A DNA stretch of 64,000 bases from CALLVY01 sp937899855 (GCA_039820405.1 JBCBQC010000030.1:1-64000); one strand, 5' to 3'. Shown: positions 53,352 to 62,435, numbered from the stretch's first letter. Notes: a model not told the origin generated them from the sequence alone. Program-made: numbers and translations.

Positions 53352-55784
53352 TTAGTCATTCCCGCGGCCCAGCCCCATCCAACGGGCCAGAAGTTCGGTG
53401 CCGGCGATGCCAAATAGGACGATGCTGACCGAGCTGAGGGGCATGAGAATGGCCGCGATGACGGGGGAGAGGAGGCCCTGAACGGCAAAGCTCAGTCCGA
53501 TGACATTGTAGCAAAAGGCGATGCCGTAGGCTGCGTAAACGAGGCGGATACTCCGCCGGGCAAAGTGCATCATCCGGGGCAGTTCCGTCCACCGGGAGGC
53601 ATCCAATACGGCGTCGCAGGCGGGGGTGAAATTGGCTGTGTTTTCGGTGATCACCAGACCAAAGTCGCTTTGTTGGAGGGCCCCCGCATCATTGAGCCCG
53701 TCACCGATCATCATCAGCTGACCACTGGCCTGCCAATCCTTGATGGCCCGGAGTTTGTCCCGGGGGCTTTGTTCGAAAAAGAGGGCGCGTCCCTCCTCGA
53801 AGTAGGGGGCCAGCCGGTCGCGTTCGCGGTCCCGATCGCCACTGAGCAGGGAGAGGCGAGCGACCCGGGCGAGCTGGGCGAGTACTGCGGCCAAGCCCCG
53901 GCGGTAGCGGGGCTCCTGATAAAAGCTGCCCCAATACTGCCCGTCGATGGAGAGGTGAACCCCCGCCGTCGATTGGGCGGTATCGGGAAGGCCAATGAAG
54001 TGCGGGGCGCCGAGCCGAAGTTGATGCCCCGCCACCGTGGCCCGAGTGCCACGTCCCTGATGTTCTTCAAAATGCTGGATCTCCGGGGCGGGCTCCACCG
54101 CCAAATTCGCCGCCAGCTGGCGACTGAGCGGGTGACCCGACTGGCGGGCCAGGCCACTGACCCAAGCTCGCTGCTCCGGGCTCAGGGGCCGGCCCCGATA
54201 GTGGAGGGCTCCGGCCTGTACCTCCGTCAGCGTACCGGTCTTATCGAAGACGATGTGGTTGATCCGGGCTAGGTTTTCGAGGGCTTGTGTGTTTTTGAGG
54301 TAAAAACCCCGCCGCCCCAATATGCGCAGTACATTGCCCAGGGTAAAGGGGATGGACAGGGCCACGGCACAGGGGCAGGCAATGATGAGAACGGCCGTGG
54401 CGGCTTGCCAGGCAATGTTGGGGGCGTGGCAAAGCCAGTAGCCAAGCGTGAGGGCGGCGATGCTGAGAATGGCCAGGGTAAAGTAGCGCGCCACGCGATC
54501 GGCGATGGCGCTGACCCGTCCCGTTGGTGGCTGGTCCTGAAAAGCTTCCTCGTTCCACAGCTGCGTGAGGTAGCTCTGCGATACGGTGCGTTTGACCTCC
54601 ACTTCGATGCGGCCCCCCATCTGTCGGCCCCCCGCGTACAGCTTTTGCCCGACGGTTTGGCGTTGGGGGAGCGATTCGCCGGTGACAAAGCTGTAATCCA
54701 TCAGGGCTTCCCCAGCGCGGAGGATGGCATCGGCGGGAATCAATTCGCCGTGGCGGAGCAGGAGGCGATCGCCGACTCGAATCTGGTCGAGGGGAATGGC
54801 TTGTTCTCCAGTGGCTTCCAGTCGGGTACTGGCAATGGGGAAGTAGGATTTGTAGTTGCGGTCGAAGGTAATTTGGTGGAAGGTTTGTTGTTGGAACCAG
54901 CGGCCGACGAGGAGGAAAAACAGGAGTCCGGCCAGCGAATCGAGGTAGCCGGGGCCGGTGTGGCTCAGGATTTCGAAGGCACTGCGGCCAAAGAGGGCCA
55001 GGATGCCGAGGCTGATGGGGACGTCGATGTTGAGCTGGCCCTGCCGGAGGCCACCCCAGGCGGAGCGCCAGTAGTGCTGGCCGCTGTAGCGGATGGCGGG
55101 TAGGATGAGCAGCAGGTTGAGGTAGCCTAGAAAACGGGCGAAGGAAGCTTCCCGGAGGGCATCGAGGCCGAGGTATTCGGGAAAGCTGAGCAGCATGACG
55201 TTGCCAAAGACGAAGCCCGCCAGGCCCAGCTGGGCGTACAGGGAGCGATCGACGGCACGGGGTGCGGTGTGGTCCTCCAGGTCTTGTAGGCGCAGGGGCG
55301 GGGCGTAGCCAATTTGGGCCAGTTGTTCGACGACCCGACGCAGGGTGGTCACCTGCGGATCGAAGGTGATGTGTACTTCTTTGCGAGGAAAATTGACCCG
55401 GGACTGGCGGATACCGGCTTCGAGGCGGTAGAGGTTTTCGAGGAGCCACAGGCAGGACGAGCAGTGGATTTGGGGCAGGTGAAAACGAACCCGGACCCGT
55501 TCGTCGTCGGCGTAGTCGATGAGTTGGTCGCGAACGGCCACTTGATCGAGGAAGGCGTAGCGGTCTCGGGGCTGGGCTTTGAGATGCTGGCCGGCGGCCC
55601 GGTTGAGGGTGTAAAAATGATCCAATCCATGTTCACTTAGGATCAGGTAAACCGATTGACAGCCCCGGCAGCAGAAGTACTTGCCATCGTGGTGAAAGCG
55701 CTCTTCGGCTGGATCGCCACAGTGGTAGCATTCGGCCGCTGGAGGGGGGACGGTGGGGATGTGATCTTGAGCGGTGGCGTTCAT
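53352..55784 (-). CDS. ccoI: Copper-translocating P-type ATPase CcoI/FixI
   Basis: 810 residues from the ATG at 55784 (the frame extends to 55847, but CcoI-like sequence only begins after it). An N-terminal CxxC-rich metal-binding domain (CYHCGDPAEERFHHDGKYFC) and an HMA domain with CSSC precede eight membrane helices; the CPC motif is at 470-472, the phosphorylated Asp514 in DKTGTLTE and the hinge GDGLNDAGAL near 690. It exports Cu(I) to the periplasm for the CuB site. First gene of the operon: ccoS follows 75 bp later. A partial -7 box (TACCTTG) ends 5 bp before the ATG. Confidence 0.94.
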   Translation of the reverse strand: MNATAQDHIPTVPPPAAECYHCGDPAEERFHHDGKYFCCRGCQSVYLILSEHGLDHFYTLNRAAGQHLKAQPRDRYAFLDQVAVRDQLIDYADDERVRVRFHLPQIHCSSCLWLLENLYRLEAGIRQSRVNFPRKEVHITFDPQVTTLRRVVEQLAQIGYAPPLRLQDLEDHTAPRAVDRSLYAQLGLAGFVFGNVMLLSFPEYLGLDALREASFARFLGYLNLLLILPAIRYSGQHYWRSAWGGLRQGQLNIDVPISLGILALFGRSAFEILSHTGPGYLDSLAGLLFFLLVGRWFQQQTFHQITFDRNYKSYFPIASTRLEATGEQAIPLDQIRVGDRLLLRHGELIPADAILRAGEALMDYSFVTGESLPQRQTVGQKLYAGGRQMGGRIEVEVKRTVSQSYLTQLWNEEAFQDQPPTGRVSAIADRVARYFTLAILSIAALTLGYWLCHAPNIAWQAATAVLIIACPCAVALSIPFTLGNVLRILGRRGFYLKNTQALENLARINHIVFDKTGTLTEVQAGALHYRGRPLSPEQRAWVSGLARQSGHPLSRQLAANLAVEPAPEIQHFEEHQGRGTRATVAGHQLRLGAPHFIGLPDTAQSTAGVHLSIDGQYWGSFYQEPRYRRGLAAVLAQLARVARLSLLSGDRDRERDRLAPYFEEGRALFFEQSPRDKLRAIKDWQASGQLMMIGDGLNDAGALQQSDFGLVITENTANFTPACDAVLDASRWTELPRMMHFARRSIRLVYAAYGIAFCYNVIGLSFAVQGLLSPVIAAILMPLSSVSIVLFGIAGTELLARWMGLGRGND

Positions 55785-55893
55785 GGGGGCAAGGTAAATC
55801 GACCCCAACGAAGCTGCATTGACAAAAATCACTCCCCGCTCTGACATTGCTCATCCCGCTGACCCGGCTGCGGGACTAATTTTACCCTAAAAA

Positions 55894-56145
55894 ATGACCA
55901 TGTATAAAAATCTAGGCAGTAGCGACCGATTGATCCGCTTTGTGTTGATGGATTTTCTCCTGGGCTTTTCCCTATCCGGCATCGACCTCTATCCCTGGCT
56001 GGCAAACACTTGTTTTATGCTTTTTATGCTCAGTATGTACCTGCTGCTGACCATGCTTGCGGCTTACAGTCCCTTGTACTACCTCTTTGGCTGGGACAGC
56101 AAATCCGCCGAATCCGTCACTCCTTCTGCTCCATCCCCCCAATAA
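55894..56145 (+). CDS. DUF2892-type small membrane protein
   Basis: 83 residues. KNLGSSDRLIRFVLMD at the start and two membrane helices (about 15-30, 40-65) match the DUF2892 (YgaP membrane part) pattern. These proteins are often found near rhodanese or redox genes; here the neighbour is the divergent ccoI gene, 109 bp away, which fits loosely. The start may be M1 or M3 (55900). Function unknown. Confidence 0.75.
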   Translation: MTMYKNLGSSDRLIRFVLMDFLLGFSLSGIDLYPWLANTCFMLFMLSMYLLLTMLAAYSPLYYLFGWDSKSAESVTPSAPSPQ

Positions 56146-56155
56146 GCTTTCCCTC

Positions 56156-56314
56156 ATGAGGATCCAAAAAACCGTCGAAGAGTTCGAAGGCATGCGCCTT
56201 TCCATCGTTCCCCCCAAGTACTTGCAGATGATCGTAACCAGCGTCAGTCCTTCTGCCGAGGGAGGCAGCAAGCTGGAGGTGACCTACCAGGAGTGGAAAC
56301 TGTTCTGGAACTAG
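56156..56314 (+). CDS. Small hypothetical protein
   Basis: 52 residues from the ATG at 56156, 10 bp after the DUF2892 gene and likely co-transcribed. The sequence has balanced composition (RIQKTVEEFEGMRLSIVPPK, LEVTYQEWKLFWN), no membrane helix and no known motif. A longer in-frame version from 56057 overlaps the previous gene and reads like a shadow. Support is moderate: context and composition only. Confidence 0.45.
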   Translation: MRIQKTVEEFEGMRLSIVPPKYLQMIVTSVSPSAEGGSKLEVTYQEWKLFWN

Positions 56315-56845
56315 GGCGCAAAGCGGAATGTTTCAGGATGTGGCTCCGATAACCAATTTGAGGAATTGGGGGAAACTGCGGTATCGTTGTCGGCTATGAG
56401 GAGTCTTGGGTGGCCCACGTTGGGGGGATGTAGCGCGGGAAGGCAGGGGAGAAGGAGAAGGGGTGGGAGGGGCTTTGAGGCGGAATTTGGGGACCAGATA
56501 GAATTTCACCCACTGGGTGGGAGCCCACCCTCAAGGCGCAGCCCGCTGCTGGCCTCCTCGACGGCTACCGTACCGCGTACAGCTCCGCCACCCAACCTAG
56601 AGTCTGCTACTCTAGCTGGTTGAAAACAGGTCGAGTGTTTCCTTCGCTAGCTGTAGGAAAACTCCTAACATAGACGCTTTTGGCCCCTAAATTCCATAAG
56701 TATTATTGAAAATAATATGTTTTTATAGGGGTTAAGGTGCTGATAAACAAGTACTTACCAGCTGAAATTTTTTTACCCTTTCACTCCTATTGTTACGGCG
56801 CCTGCTGCACCATTCCAAAGAAAAACGACCCCGGGGCGCTATCGC
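56315..56845. other. Non-coding region, nothing recognised
   Basis: About 530 bp between the small hypothetical gene and the end of the TetR-type gene. It contains short inverted repeats (CACCCACTGGGTGGG near 56507; TAGAGTCTGCTACTCTA near 56598) and an AT-rich stretch from 56690 to 56740. I see no reading frame with coding character, no tRNA and no clear terminator. It could hold decayed sequence. Confidence 0.5.
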
Positions 56846-57481
56846 TCAATTCCTCAGTAGGGTAGGGAAGAGATTCCGAAAGTCCCGCTGCCCGGCTGGG
56901 CTTAGGTAGGGATACAGCATGGACAACAAGTGAAAGGCGGCCCGTCGGATCAAGGCCTGGCTTTCCTCCTCACGTTCGTACAGCTCGGAGGCATACAGCC
57001 AGGTATTGCTGTAGTCAATCAGGCGGTCCATGAGGAGGGGGTATTCCGTGGGAAAGGAAGGGGGATGCAGCAGGCCTTGCTGGATAAAAAAGTCAAAGAG
57101 CAGGCGATAGCCCCGAAGCCGCTCGGCCCTGGCTTGGGTAAAATGGGCCTTGATCGATGGGTTGGACTTGAGGATAAAGTACAAATCCGTCCAAAAAAAG
57201 CGGTAGGCCACCATGCGCTCCATACTGGTCTGGACCTCCGCCTGTAGGGTGGCCAGCGTGACCTGGGAGACCACCAAGCCCTGGACCCGTTGGTCAAAAA
57301 CCGCCACCATCTCAAAATACAGCGCCTCCAAAATATCTTCCCGTTTGCGAAAATGGTAATTCAAATTGCCAGAACTCATGGCCAGGGCCGAGGCGATCAT
57401 CCGGATGGTCACCTGGCCGTAACCGTGTTCGTTAAAAAGGCGTCTTGCCTGATCCAGAATTTTTTGTTTGGTTTTGGCCAT
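56846..57481 (-). CDS. TetR family transcriptional regulator
   Basis: 211 residues. Residues 5-52 form the TetR DNA-binding domain (KILDQARRLFNEHGYGQVTIRMIASAL, MSSGNLNYHFRKREDILEAL); the rest is the helical ligand-binding and dimer domain. It is divergent from the hydrolase-AhpD pair, sharing a 55-bp intergenic region with two copies of an 18-bp site. It is likely to repress both directions and respond to an unknown small molecule, probably related to the hydrolase substrate. Confidence 0.9.
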   Translation of the reverse strand: MAKTKQKILDQARRLFNEHGYGQVTIRMIASALAMSSGNLNYHFRKREDILEALYFEMVAVFDQRVQGLVVSQVTLATLQAEVQTSMERMVAYRFFWTDLYFILKSNPSIKAHFTQARAERLRGYRLLFDFFIQQGLLHPPSFPTEYPLLMDRLIDYSNTWLYASELYEREEESQALIRRAAFHLLSMLYPYLSPAGQRDFRNLFPTLLRN

Positions 57482-57526
57482 TAGTAAACTTGTCCTAATT
57501 ACGTTTTTTTAGTAAATTTGTCCTAA
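57481..57526 (+). promoter_or_regulatory. Promoter with two direct operator-like repeats between tetR-type gene and hydrolase
   Basis: TTAGTAAACTTGTCCTAA (57481-57498) and TTAGTAAATTTGTCCTAA (57509-57526) differ by one base and lie 28 bp apart; each is an imperfect palindrome (TTAG...CTAA). The second copy contains the -7 box TAAATTTG (57513-57520), the first a TTG (57490-57492), separated by exactly 20 bp, a full Bacteroidota promoter for the hydrolase. The first copy abuts the regulator's start codon. Repression by the TetR protein is inferred. Confidence 0.75.
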
Positions 57527-57536
57527 ACATACGCTA

Positions 57537-58406
57537 ATGGCTGCATTATTTAAATCGGAAGCGGGCAAAAAAGAAATTTTGGGGCTTTACGACCAAAAAC
57601 TAGCCGCCCTCCACATTGCTCACGAGTCGGTATACGTCGACACCTCCTTTGGCCAAACCCATCTGATTCGAACCGGCGACCCCCACCATCCACCCCTGAT
57701 CCTGGTCCACGGCTCCAATGGCTGCGCCCCCATTGCCCTGGAGTGCTACCCGAATTTGAGTACCCGCTATCAAGTGTTTGCCGTCGACGTCCTCGCCCAG
57801 CCCAATCGGAGTGCTCAGACCCGCCTCGACATGAAGGGCCCGGACTACGGCCAGTGGATGCACGAGCTGATGGTAGCCCTGGACCTCCACGAGGTCGTAC
57901 TGGCGGGCTTTTCCTTCGGCGGGCTGATCATTCTCAAAACCCTCGTCCACCACGGAGGGCGGGTCAAAGCGGCCTTTCTGGCCTCCCCGGCTTACCTGGT
58001 CAACGGCAATCCACTGCGGGCGCTGTGGCACATTTTTATTCCGATGCGGCGCTACATGCGTACGCAACGGGTGAAATACGTCGAGCAATTTTTGGCGGCC
58101 CTATTCACGGATCGAGATGCTTTTGCGGTACAGTTTCTCGCTCTGGTCTTCCTCCATTTCAAGATGGACTTTAACCCCCTTCCCGTGCTCACGGCGGCGG
58201 AGGCCCAAAAGATCAATACCCCCATTTCCCTCCTCGCCGCCAAAAATGACCTCCTATTTCCTGGCGCTAAGATGCTAAAAAGGGCGCGAAAATTATTACC
58301 TTCATTGGAGAACACCCTGCTTCTCGAAACCTCCAAACACGTCCAAAACCAAGCGGGCAACCGAGTGTTCGAAAACCTGATCCTGGGGCGCTCCACGGCC
58401 TCCTAA
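57537..58406 (+). CDS. Alpha/beta hydrolase
   Basis: 289 residues, soluble. VYVDTSFGQTHLIRTGDPHHP leads to the oxyanion-loop motif LVHGSNG and the nucleophile elbow GFSFGG (Ser126). An acidic residue in KNDLLFPG and a His in SKHVQNQ are the probable rest of the triad. It is under the TetR-type promoter and 13 bp upstream of the AhpD-like gene. Substrate unknown; a xenobiotic or quorum-type ester is a guess that the regulator might sense. Confidence 0.88.
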   Translation: MAALFKSEAGKKEILGLYDQKLAALHIAHESVYVDTSFGQTHLIRTGDPHHPPLILVHGSNGCAPIALECYPNLSTRYQVFAVDVLAQPNRSAQTRLDMKGPDYGQWMHELMVALDLHEVVLAGFSFGGLIILKTLVHHGGRVKAAFLASPAYLVNGNPLRALWHIFIPMRRYMRTQRVKYVEQFLAALFTDRDAFAVQFLALVFLHFKMDFNPLPVLTAAEAQKINTPISLLAAKNDLLFPGAKMLKRARKLLPSLENTLLLETSKHVQNQAGNRVFENLILGRSTAS

Positions 58407-58419
58407 AACTACACCACCC

Positions 58420-58995
58420 ATGGCTAATGATGCTTTTTTCTCCCACCTCCACGCCGATTCCGATATCCGCGATGTGATCCTCAAATACGGCAAGCGTTTT
58501 GAACCCCTTTCGCTGTTTACCGATACCTTACTCCGGGGCCAATCGGACTTTTCCGTACTCGAACGGGAAACCCTCGCGGCCTACGTTTCCGCCCTCAACA
58601 GTTGTACCTACTGCTACAACATGCACCACGAGGTCGCCAAGCGTTTTGGGATCGATGGCGCGCTGATCGAAGCCCTGTTGGAGGATATCGATTCGGCCCC
58701 CACCTCCGATAAGCTGAAACCGGTTTTTCACTACGTCAAAAAACTGACCCAGTCACCGAGCAAGATGGTCAAGGCTGATGCCGAACGGGTCTTTGCGGCG
58801 GGTTGGAGCGAAATGGCCCTGACCGATGCCATCTGCATTTGCGCCCTGTTCAACCTCTATAATCGCCTACTCGATGGGCACGGCATCAAGGGCAATGCCC
58901 CCATCTACGATTCGGGGGCCGATCACCTCACCAAACGGGGCTACAAGATGGGCTTTATCCCCCAGTTCTTGTACCGGATGGGCTGGATGAAATAG
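58420..58995 (+). CDS. AhpD-like carboxymuconolactone decarboxylase family (peroxidase-related) protein
   Basis: 191 residues, all helical. The CxxC-x3-H centre is intact: Cys62, Cys65 and His69 in NSCTYCYNMHH, the redox site of AhpD-type alkylhydroperoxidases. Such proteins reduce organic peroxides. It follows the hydrolase by 13 bp and is presumably in the same TetR-controlled unit, suggesting handling of a toxic organic compound or its peroxide. Confidence 0.85.
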   Translation: MANDAFFSHLHADSDIRDVILKYGKRFEPLSLFTDTLLRGQSDFSVLERETLAAYVSALNSCTYCYNMHHEVAKRFGIDGALIEALLEDIDSAPTSDKLKPVFHYVKKLTQSPSKMVKADAERVFAAGWSEMALTDAICICALFNLYNRLLDGHGIKGNAPIYDSGADHLTKRGYKMGFIPQFLYRMGWMK

Positions 58996-59012
58996 GGGGG
59001 AAGGTCGGACAA

Positions 59013-59434
59013 TCAAATCGAACCATTCCGCCGCTCCATGCCGGAATACTTCCATCCCCATCGGATGGGGGCGGACAACTTGGAACGTTTTTCTCCCCCC
59101 ACCAACGGTACCGTCTGGAGACGCAGGAGTACTGTCGGGACCCTGTGGAATCGGTCTGACCCACCGGCAATGGGCCGGCTTCTCTCCCGCGGCAGAAGGA
59201 TTTACTTGGACCGAATTTCACCTATCGCTGAGTGGCGACCAGTTGGCAACCGTGGGCTGTTACTGGGCCGGTCCCTTCGTCATCAAGGTGTACGATTTTA
59301 AAGAGCCCTTACAATTGCCGCTGCGCGAGCGTTGCGATTTGGCGCTGCTGGATGCTTCGGAGGTGCTGCCGGGTGGGTTGGACGAAGCCCAGCTGGTGAC
59401 CAATCGCCGGACGGCCCTGCCTTTGCATCCCTAA
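59013..59434 (+). pseudogene. Frameshifted gene remnant
   Basis: Two frames give protein-like sequence end to end. From 59013 one frame reads to QRYRLETQEYCRDPVESV and stops at 59157; another takes over with GLTHRQWAGFSP and continues TWTEFHLSLSGDQLATVGCYWAGPFVIKVYDF to the stop at 59432. A single frameshift near 59150 would join them. No ATG with a sensible context begins either frame, so the gene looks decayed. The encoded family is not recognised. It lies between the AhpD-like gene and the SUKH-ankyrin gene. Confidence 0.5.
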
Positions 59435-59524
59435 TGGGTACCGCAGGTGGAGCGGAAGAAACGTTCTTAAAGAAAAGAAGCTACTGGTTTAGAAAATCTA
59501 CATATACCGAAATCAAATAATGCG

Positions 59525-60412
59525 ATGGATCAGGTAAAAATCAATCCCCCCGCGGATCAATCCCCCGCCTCGGAACGCCAGGTCGCGCGCTTGGAGGAGC
59601 TCCTCGGCTGGCCCCTCCCGGCGGATTACCGACGCTTTTTGCTCCGGTACAACGGGGGCGCTCCCGAGCCCAACGTGTTCCGTACCCAAAACAAGCGCTA
59701 CGAATCGGACCTCCGAAGTTTTTATGGCTTCTACCCCCAACAAAAAGCCCTGGACCTGATCTTTGGGTACGACCTGCTCCAGGACCGACTGCCCCGGAAC
59801 AGCCTGGCCATCGCCAGCGACAGCCTGGGGAATTTTATCTTCCTGCAGCACCCCAAAAATCAGATCAAGTTTTTTGACCACGAGATCGAACGGTCCTACC
59901 TCATCGCGCATTCGTTTACGGCCCTGCTGGATGGCTTGTACCGGCTGGAGGTAGAAAGCAGTGCCCTGGAGCGTGCCATCGACCAGCAGGACCTCGCCTA
60001 TTTTGACCGCTTGCTCCGTAGCGGACTCGACATCAATGCCCTCCAGGACGATTACGGCCAAGCCCTCCCCTTAATGGTGGTGTGGCGGAATAAAATGCGC
60101 CTGCTACAATACCTGATCGAGCGGGGGGTTAATACCGCGGGGCTGTTCGTACAAGCCGTGGCGCGGGACCGCCTGGAAATCGTCCACTACCTGTACGCTA
60201 CCGTTCCGGTCGACTTGGAGGAGCGCAATCCCTCGGCGAACAACAGTACCCCCCTGATGCACGCCAGTCACAATGGGAATCTGGCCTTGGTCCGGTGGTT
60301 GATCGAAAAAGGAGCGGATCCCGCTGCGCTTGACGATTATGGAAAAACGGCCTTGGACAAGGCCCGGTGGGGGGGGCAGCAGGAGGTCATGACCTATCTG
60401 GAAGGGCTGTAA
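59525..60412 (+). CDS. SUKH (SMI1/KNR4)-type domain fused to ankyrin repeats
   Basis: 295 residues. Residues about 15-145 are a SMI1/KNR4-like (SUKH) domain: LEELLGWPLPADYRRFLLRYNGGAPEP, then FYGF, LIFGYDLL and SLGNFIFLQHP with a conserved final DHEIE. Residues about 150-295 hold four ankyrin-type repeats (AIDQQDLAYFDRLLRSGLDIN; NNSTPLMHASHNGNLALVRWLIEKGADP). SUKH proteins are immunity proteins of bacterial toxin systems, and ankyrins mediate binding. No toxin gene is next to it. The role as an orphan immunity protein is an inference. Confidence 0.8.
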   Translation: MDQVKINPPADQSPASERQVARLEELLGWPLPADYRRFLLRYNGGAPEPNVFRTQNKRYESDLRSFYGFYPQQKALDLIFGYDLLQDRLPRNSLAIASDSLGNFIFLQHPKNQIKFFDHEIERSYLIAHSFTALLDGLYRLEVESSALERAIDQQDLAYFDRLLRSGLDINALQDDYGQALPLMVVWRNKMRLLQYLIERGVNTAGLFVQAVARDRLEIVHYLYATVPVDLEERNPSANNSTPLMHASHNGNLALVRWLIEKGADPAALDDYGKTALDKARWGGQQEVMTYLEGL

Positions 60413-60441
60413 AAGGCGATTGGGATTATCAAAAAAATAAC

Positions 60442-61068
60442 ATGCACCCAGCCATCGTCTGTTTTGAGGGGGCCAGCAGTATCGGAAAAACCACGCTAAG
60501 CGAATGGTTTTCGGATCGGTATACCGCTGTTCCCGAAGTAAATTTGCTTTTCGAAAGAAAGGCCACGGAGCCAAAATACTGGTACCACCAACGGCAAGTG
60601 GATCGCTACCAAATGGCCAGGGCCTCCCCGACCCAGTCGATCCTGGACGGAGACGTCTTCCAGCCGATCTGGTACAATTGGGCCTGCCGCTATCCCCCCG
60701 AATTCTTGAGTAAGGAGGAAACGCACGCCTTTTACAAGTCGATGCTGGCGGAGGAAAAAATCGCCTTTCCCGATCTGTACCTCCACTTTCACGTCGAGGA
60801 AAGCGTCTTGTGGAAGCGAAAGGAGCGGGACAAAACGCGGCGGCGCAGAAATTTTGAGAAGCACCTGCGGATCATTAAACCCTCGCGGCGATATTTTGAT
60901 TTCCTAGCGGAGGAAACGGAGCTGAACGTTAAATTTGTACCTTACACCAATCTCCATACCGTGAGGGAACGGGTCGCCACCCACTTGGAACGGCTAGAGG
61001 CCAAAGCGGTGGATGGACTGCGGGTGTTTGAACAAATTGAGGACTGGATCAGTAAAAACACCCCCTGA
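60442..61068 (+). CDS. P-loop kinase-like NTPase
   Basis: 208 residues from the ATG at 60442 (the frame is open to 60367 but that part overlaps the SUKH gene end). Walker A GASSIGKTT at 9-17 is at the very N-terminus, as in small nucleoside and antibiotic kinases; the later RKERDKTRRRRNFEKHL looks like a lid with Arg residues. No aminoglycoside or thymidylate kinase signature is complete, so the substrate is not called. It starts 29 bp after the SUKH-ankyrin gene and may be co-transcribed. Confidence 0.7.
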   Translation: MHPAIVCFEGASSIGKTTLSEWFSDRYTAVPEVNLLFERKATEPKYWYHQRQVDRYQMARASPTQSILDGDVFQPIWYNWACRYPPEFLSKEETHAFYKSMLAEEKIAFPDLYLHFHVEESVLWKRKERDKTRRRRNFEKHLRIIKPSRRYFDFLAEETELNVKFVPYTNLHTVRERVATHLERLEAKAVDGLRVFEQIEDWISKNTP

Positions 61069-61121
61069 GCCGGCCGACCTTCCTAAAAAGCCGGAGCCAG
61101 GGCCTCAAAAAAGTAAAAACC

Positions 61122-61514
61122 ATGACGGACTACGTAAAAGAATTGCACCGGATCAACAAAATTTGCTTCTCCAATCGGGCCCAGATTGAGCGCTCCGTCG
61201 ACGTCAAACGCTACCTGGACCGGAACTTTGAAAAAGACATCAACCTGGATCGCCTGGCCCATTTGAACGGTACCTCCAAATACCACATGATCCGAATCTT
61301 CAAGAAATACCACGGCGTCACCCCTCGCCAGTACCTGATCGAACGCCGGATGATCGCCGCCAAAAAGTTGCTGGCCCAGGGCAAATCGGTATCCGAAACC
61401 TGCTACTCGATTGGTTTTGCGAGCGTCCACTCCTTTTCCAATTTGTTTAAATCCAAAACCGGGAAATCCCCCTCGGCGTACAAAAGAGCAATTTTCGATA
61501 AATTAGAGTCCTAA
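61122..61514 (+). CDS. AraC family transcriptional regulator, DNA-binding domain only
   Basis: 130 residues. Two helix-turn-helix units typical of AraC/XylS proteins: INLDRLAHLNGTSKYHMIRIFK and VSETCYSIGFASVHSFSNLFKSKTGKSPSAYK. No effector-binding domain precedes them, so it is a short, stand-alone regulator. It lies 42 bp upstream of the VOC-family gene, which may be its target or partner. Confidence 0.88.
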   Translation: MTDYVKELHRINKICFSNRAQIERSVDVKRYLDRNFEKDINLDRLAHLNGTSKYHMIRIFKKYHGVTPRQYLIERRMIAAKKLLAQGKSVSETCYSIGFASVHSFSNLFKSKTGKSPSAYKRAIFDKLES

Positions 61515-61556
61515 AGCTTGTTCATTTTGCAACATCGTTCATCAAAATCCTCAACT

Positions 61557-61952
61557 ATGAAAATCAGCGTAGTCGGCATTCCCGTTAGAGACCAAGCCAA
61601 GGCCTTGCAGTTTTATACCGAAGTATTGGGCTTCGTCAAAAAGACGGACATCCCGCTCAGTGAGGGCAACCGCTGGTTGACCGTCGTGTCGAAACACCAG
61701 CAGGACGGTCCCGAACTCCTGCTCGAACCCGCCCCCAATCACTTCGAACCCGCCAAAGTCTTCCAAGAGGCCTTGTTCAATGCCGGTATCCCCTACACCC
61801 AATTCAACGTGGACGACGTCGAGGCAGAATACGACCGCTTGAGCAAGCTGGGGGTCGAATTCAGCATGAAACCAACGGACGTGGGGACGGCCAAGATCGC
61901 CGTGCTCAACGATACCTGTGGCAACAATATTCAACTGGTGGAAATGAAATAA
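61557..61952 (+). CDS. VOC family (glyoxalase/bleomycin-resistance-like) protein
   Basis: 131 residues from the ATG at 61557; the 13 extra codons of the longer frame lie in the spacer after the AraC-type gene. Beta-alpha-beta-beta-beta folds with VVGIPVRDQAKALQFYTEVLGF and a second half DDVEAEYDRLSKLGVEF ending DTCGNNIQLVE. Glu in the last strand and His in KHQ could be metal ligands. Activity is not determined; these proteins include isomerases, dioxygenases and drug-binding proteins. Confidence 0.87.
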   Translation: MKISVVGIPVRDQAKALQFYTEVLGFVKKTDIPLSEGNRWLTVVSKHQQDGPELLLEPAPNHFEPAKVFQEALFNAGIPYTQFNVDDVEAEYDRLSKLGVEFSMKPTDVGTAKIAVLNDTCGNNIQLVEMK

Positions 61953-61981
61953 ACCCCGCGCCCGAATACGGTGATCCCAAA

Positions 61982-62239
61982 ATGAAATTGTTCGTTGCTT
62001 GTAAGGATTGTGGGGCCCAGCTACCGCTGCCGTACTCGGCCCTGGACCGGGCGGAGCTGGCGCGTACGGTGGGGGACACCTTCAGCCTACGCTGTCCCAA
62101 ATGCCACGCTACGAACACCTACACGGTCAACGAAGTGGTGGCCCGGGAAAGCGCGGCGATCGCAGCGCTGGCCTTTGGCCTGCTGTTGCTGGGGATGGGA
62201 GTCCTGGCGTACTGCGCAAACGGGAACGCGAACGGGTGA
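61982..62239 (+). CDS. Small zinc-ribbon membrane protein
   Basis: 85 residues. A CxxC (CKDC, near 7-10) and a second CxxC (CPKC, near 38-41) form a zinc ribbon, followed by one membrane helix (about 57-79, AAIAALAFGLLLLGMGVLAYC). It starts 29 bp after the VOC gene. Function unknown. Confidence 0.65.
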   Translation: MKLFVACKDCGAQLPLPYSALDRAELARTVGDTFSLRCPKCHATNTYTVNEVVARESAAIAALAFGLLLLGMGVLAYCANGNANG

Positions 62240-62435
62240 GTCGCTTCAATCGCTACCGGGGGGAATCATCACGGCCCGTGCTGCCCCGTATTGCGAAGGT
62301 GGGGTAGGGAGGGTGGAATTCGGATTACCGTGGTGGACGAATTAGGTGGTGTGTTACCTGGATCAATCGGGCACTTGGGAATTTCTTCCTTGAAGGGAAA
62401 ATCCATATTTTTGGGCAAACCCACCTCCCCCTGAC

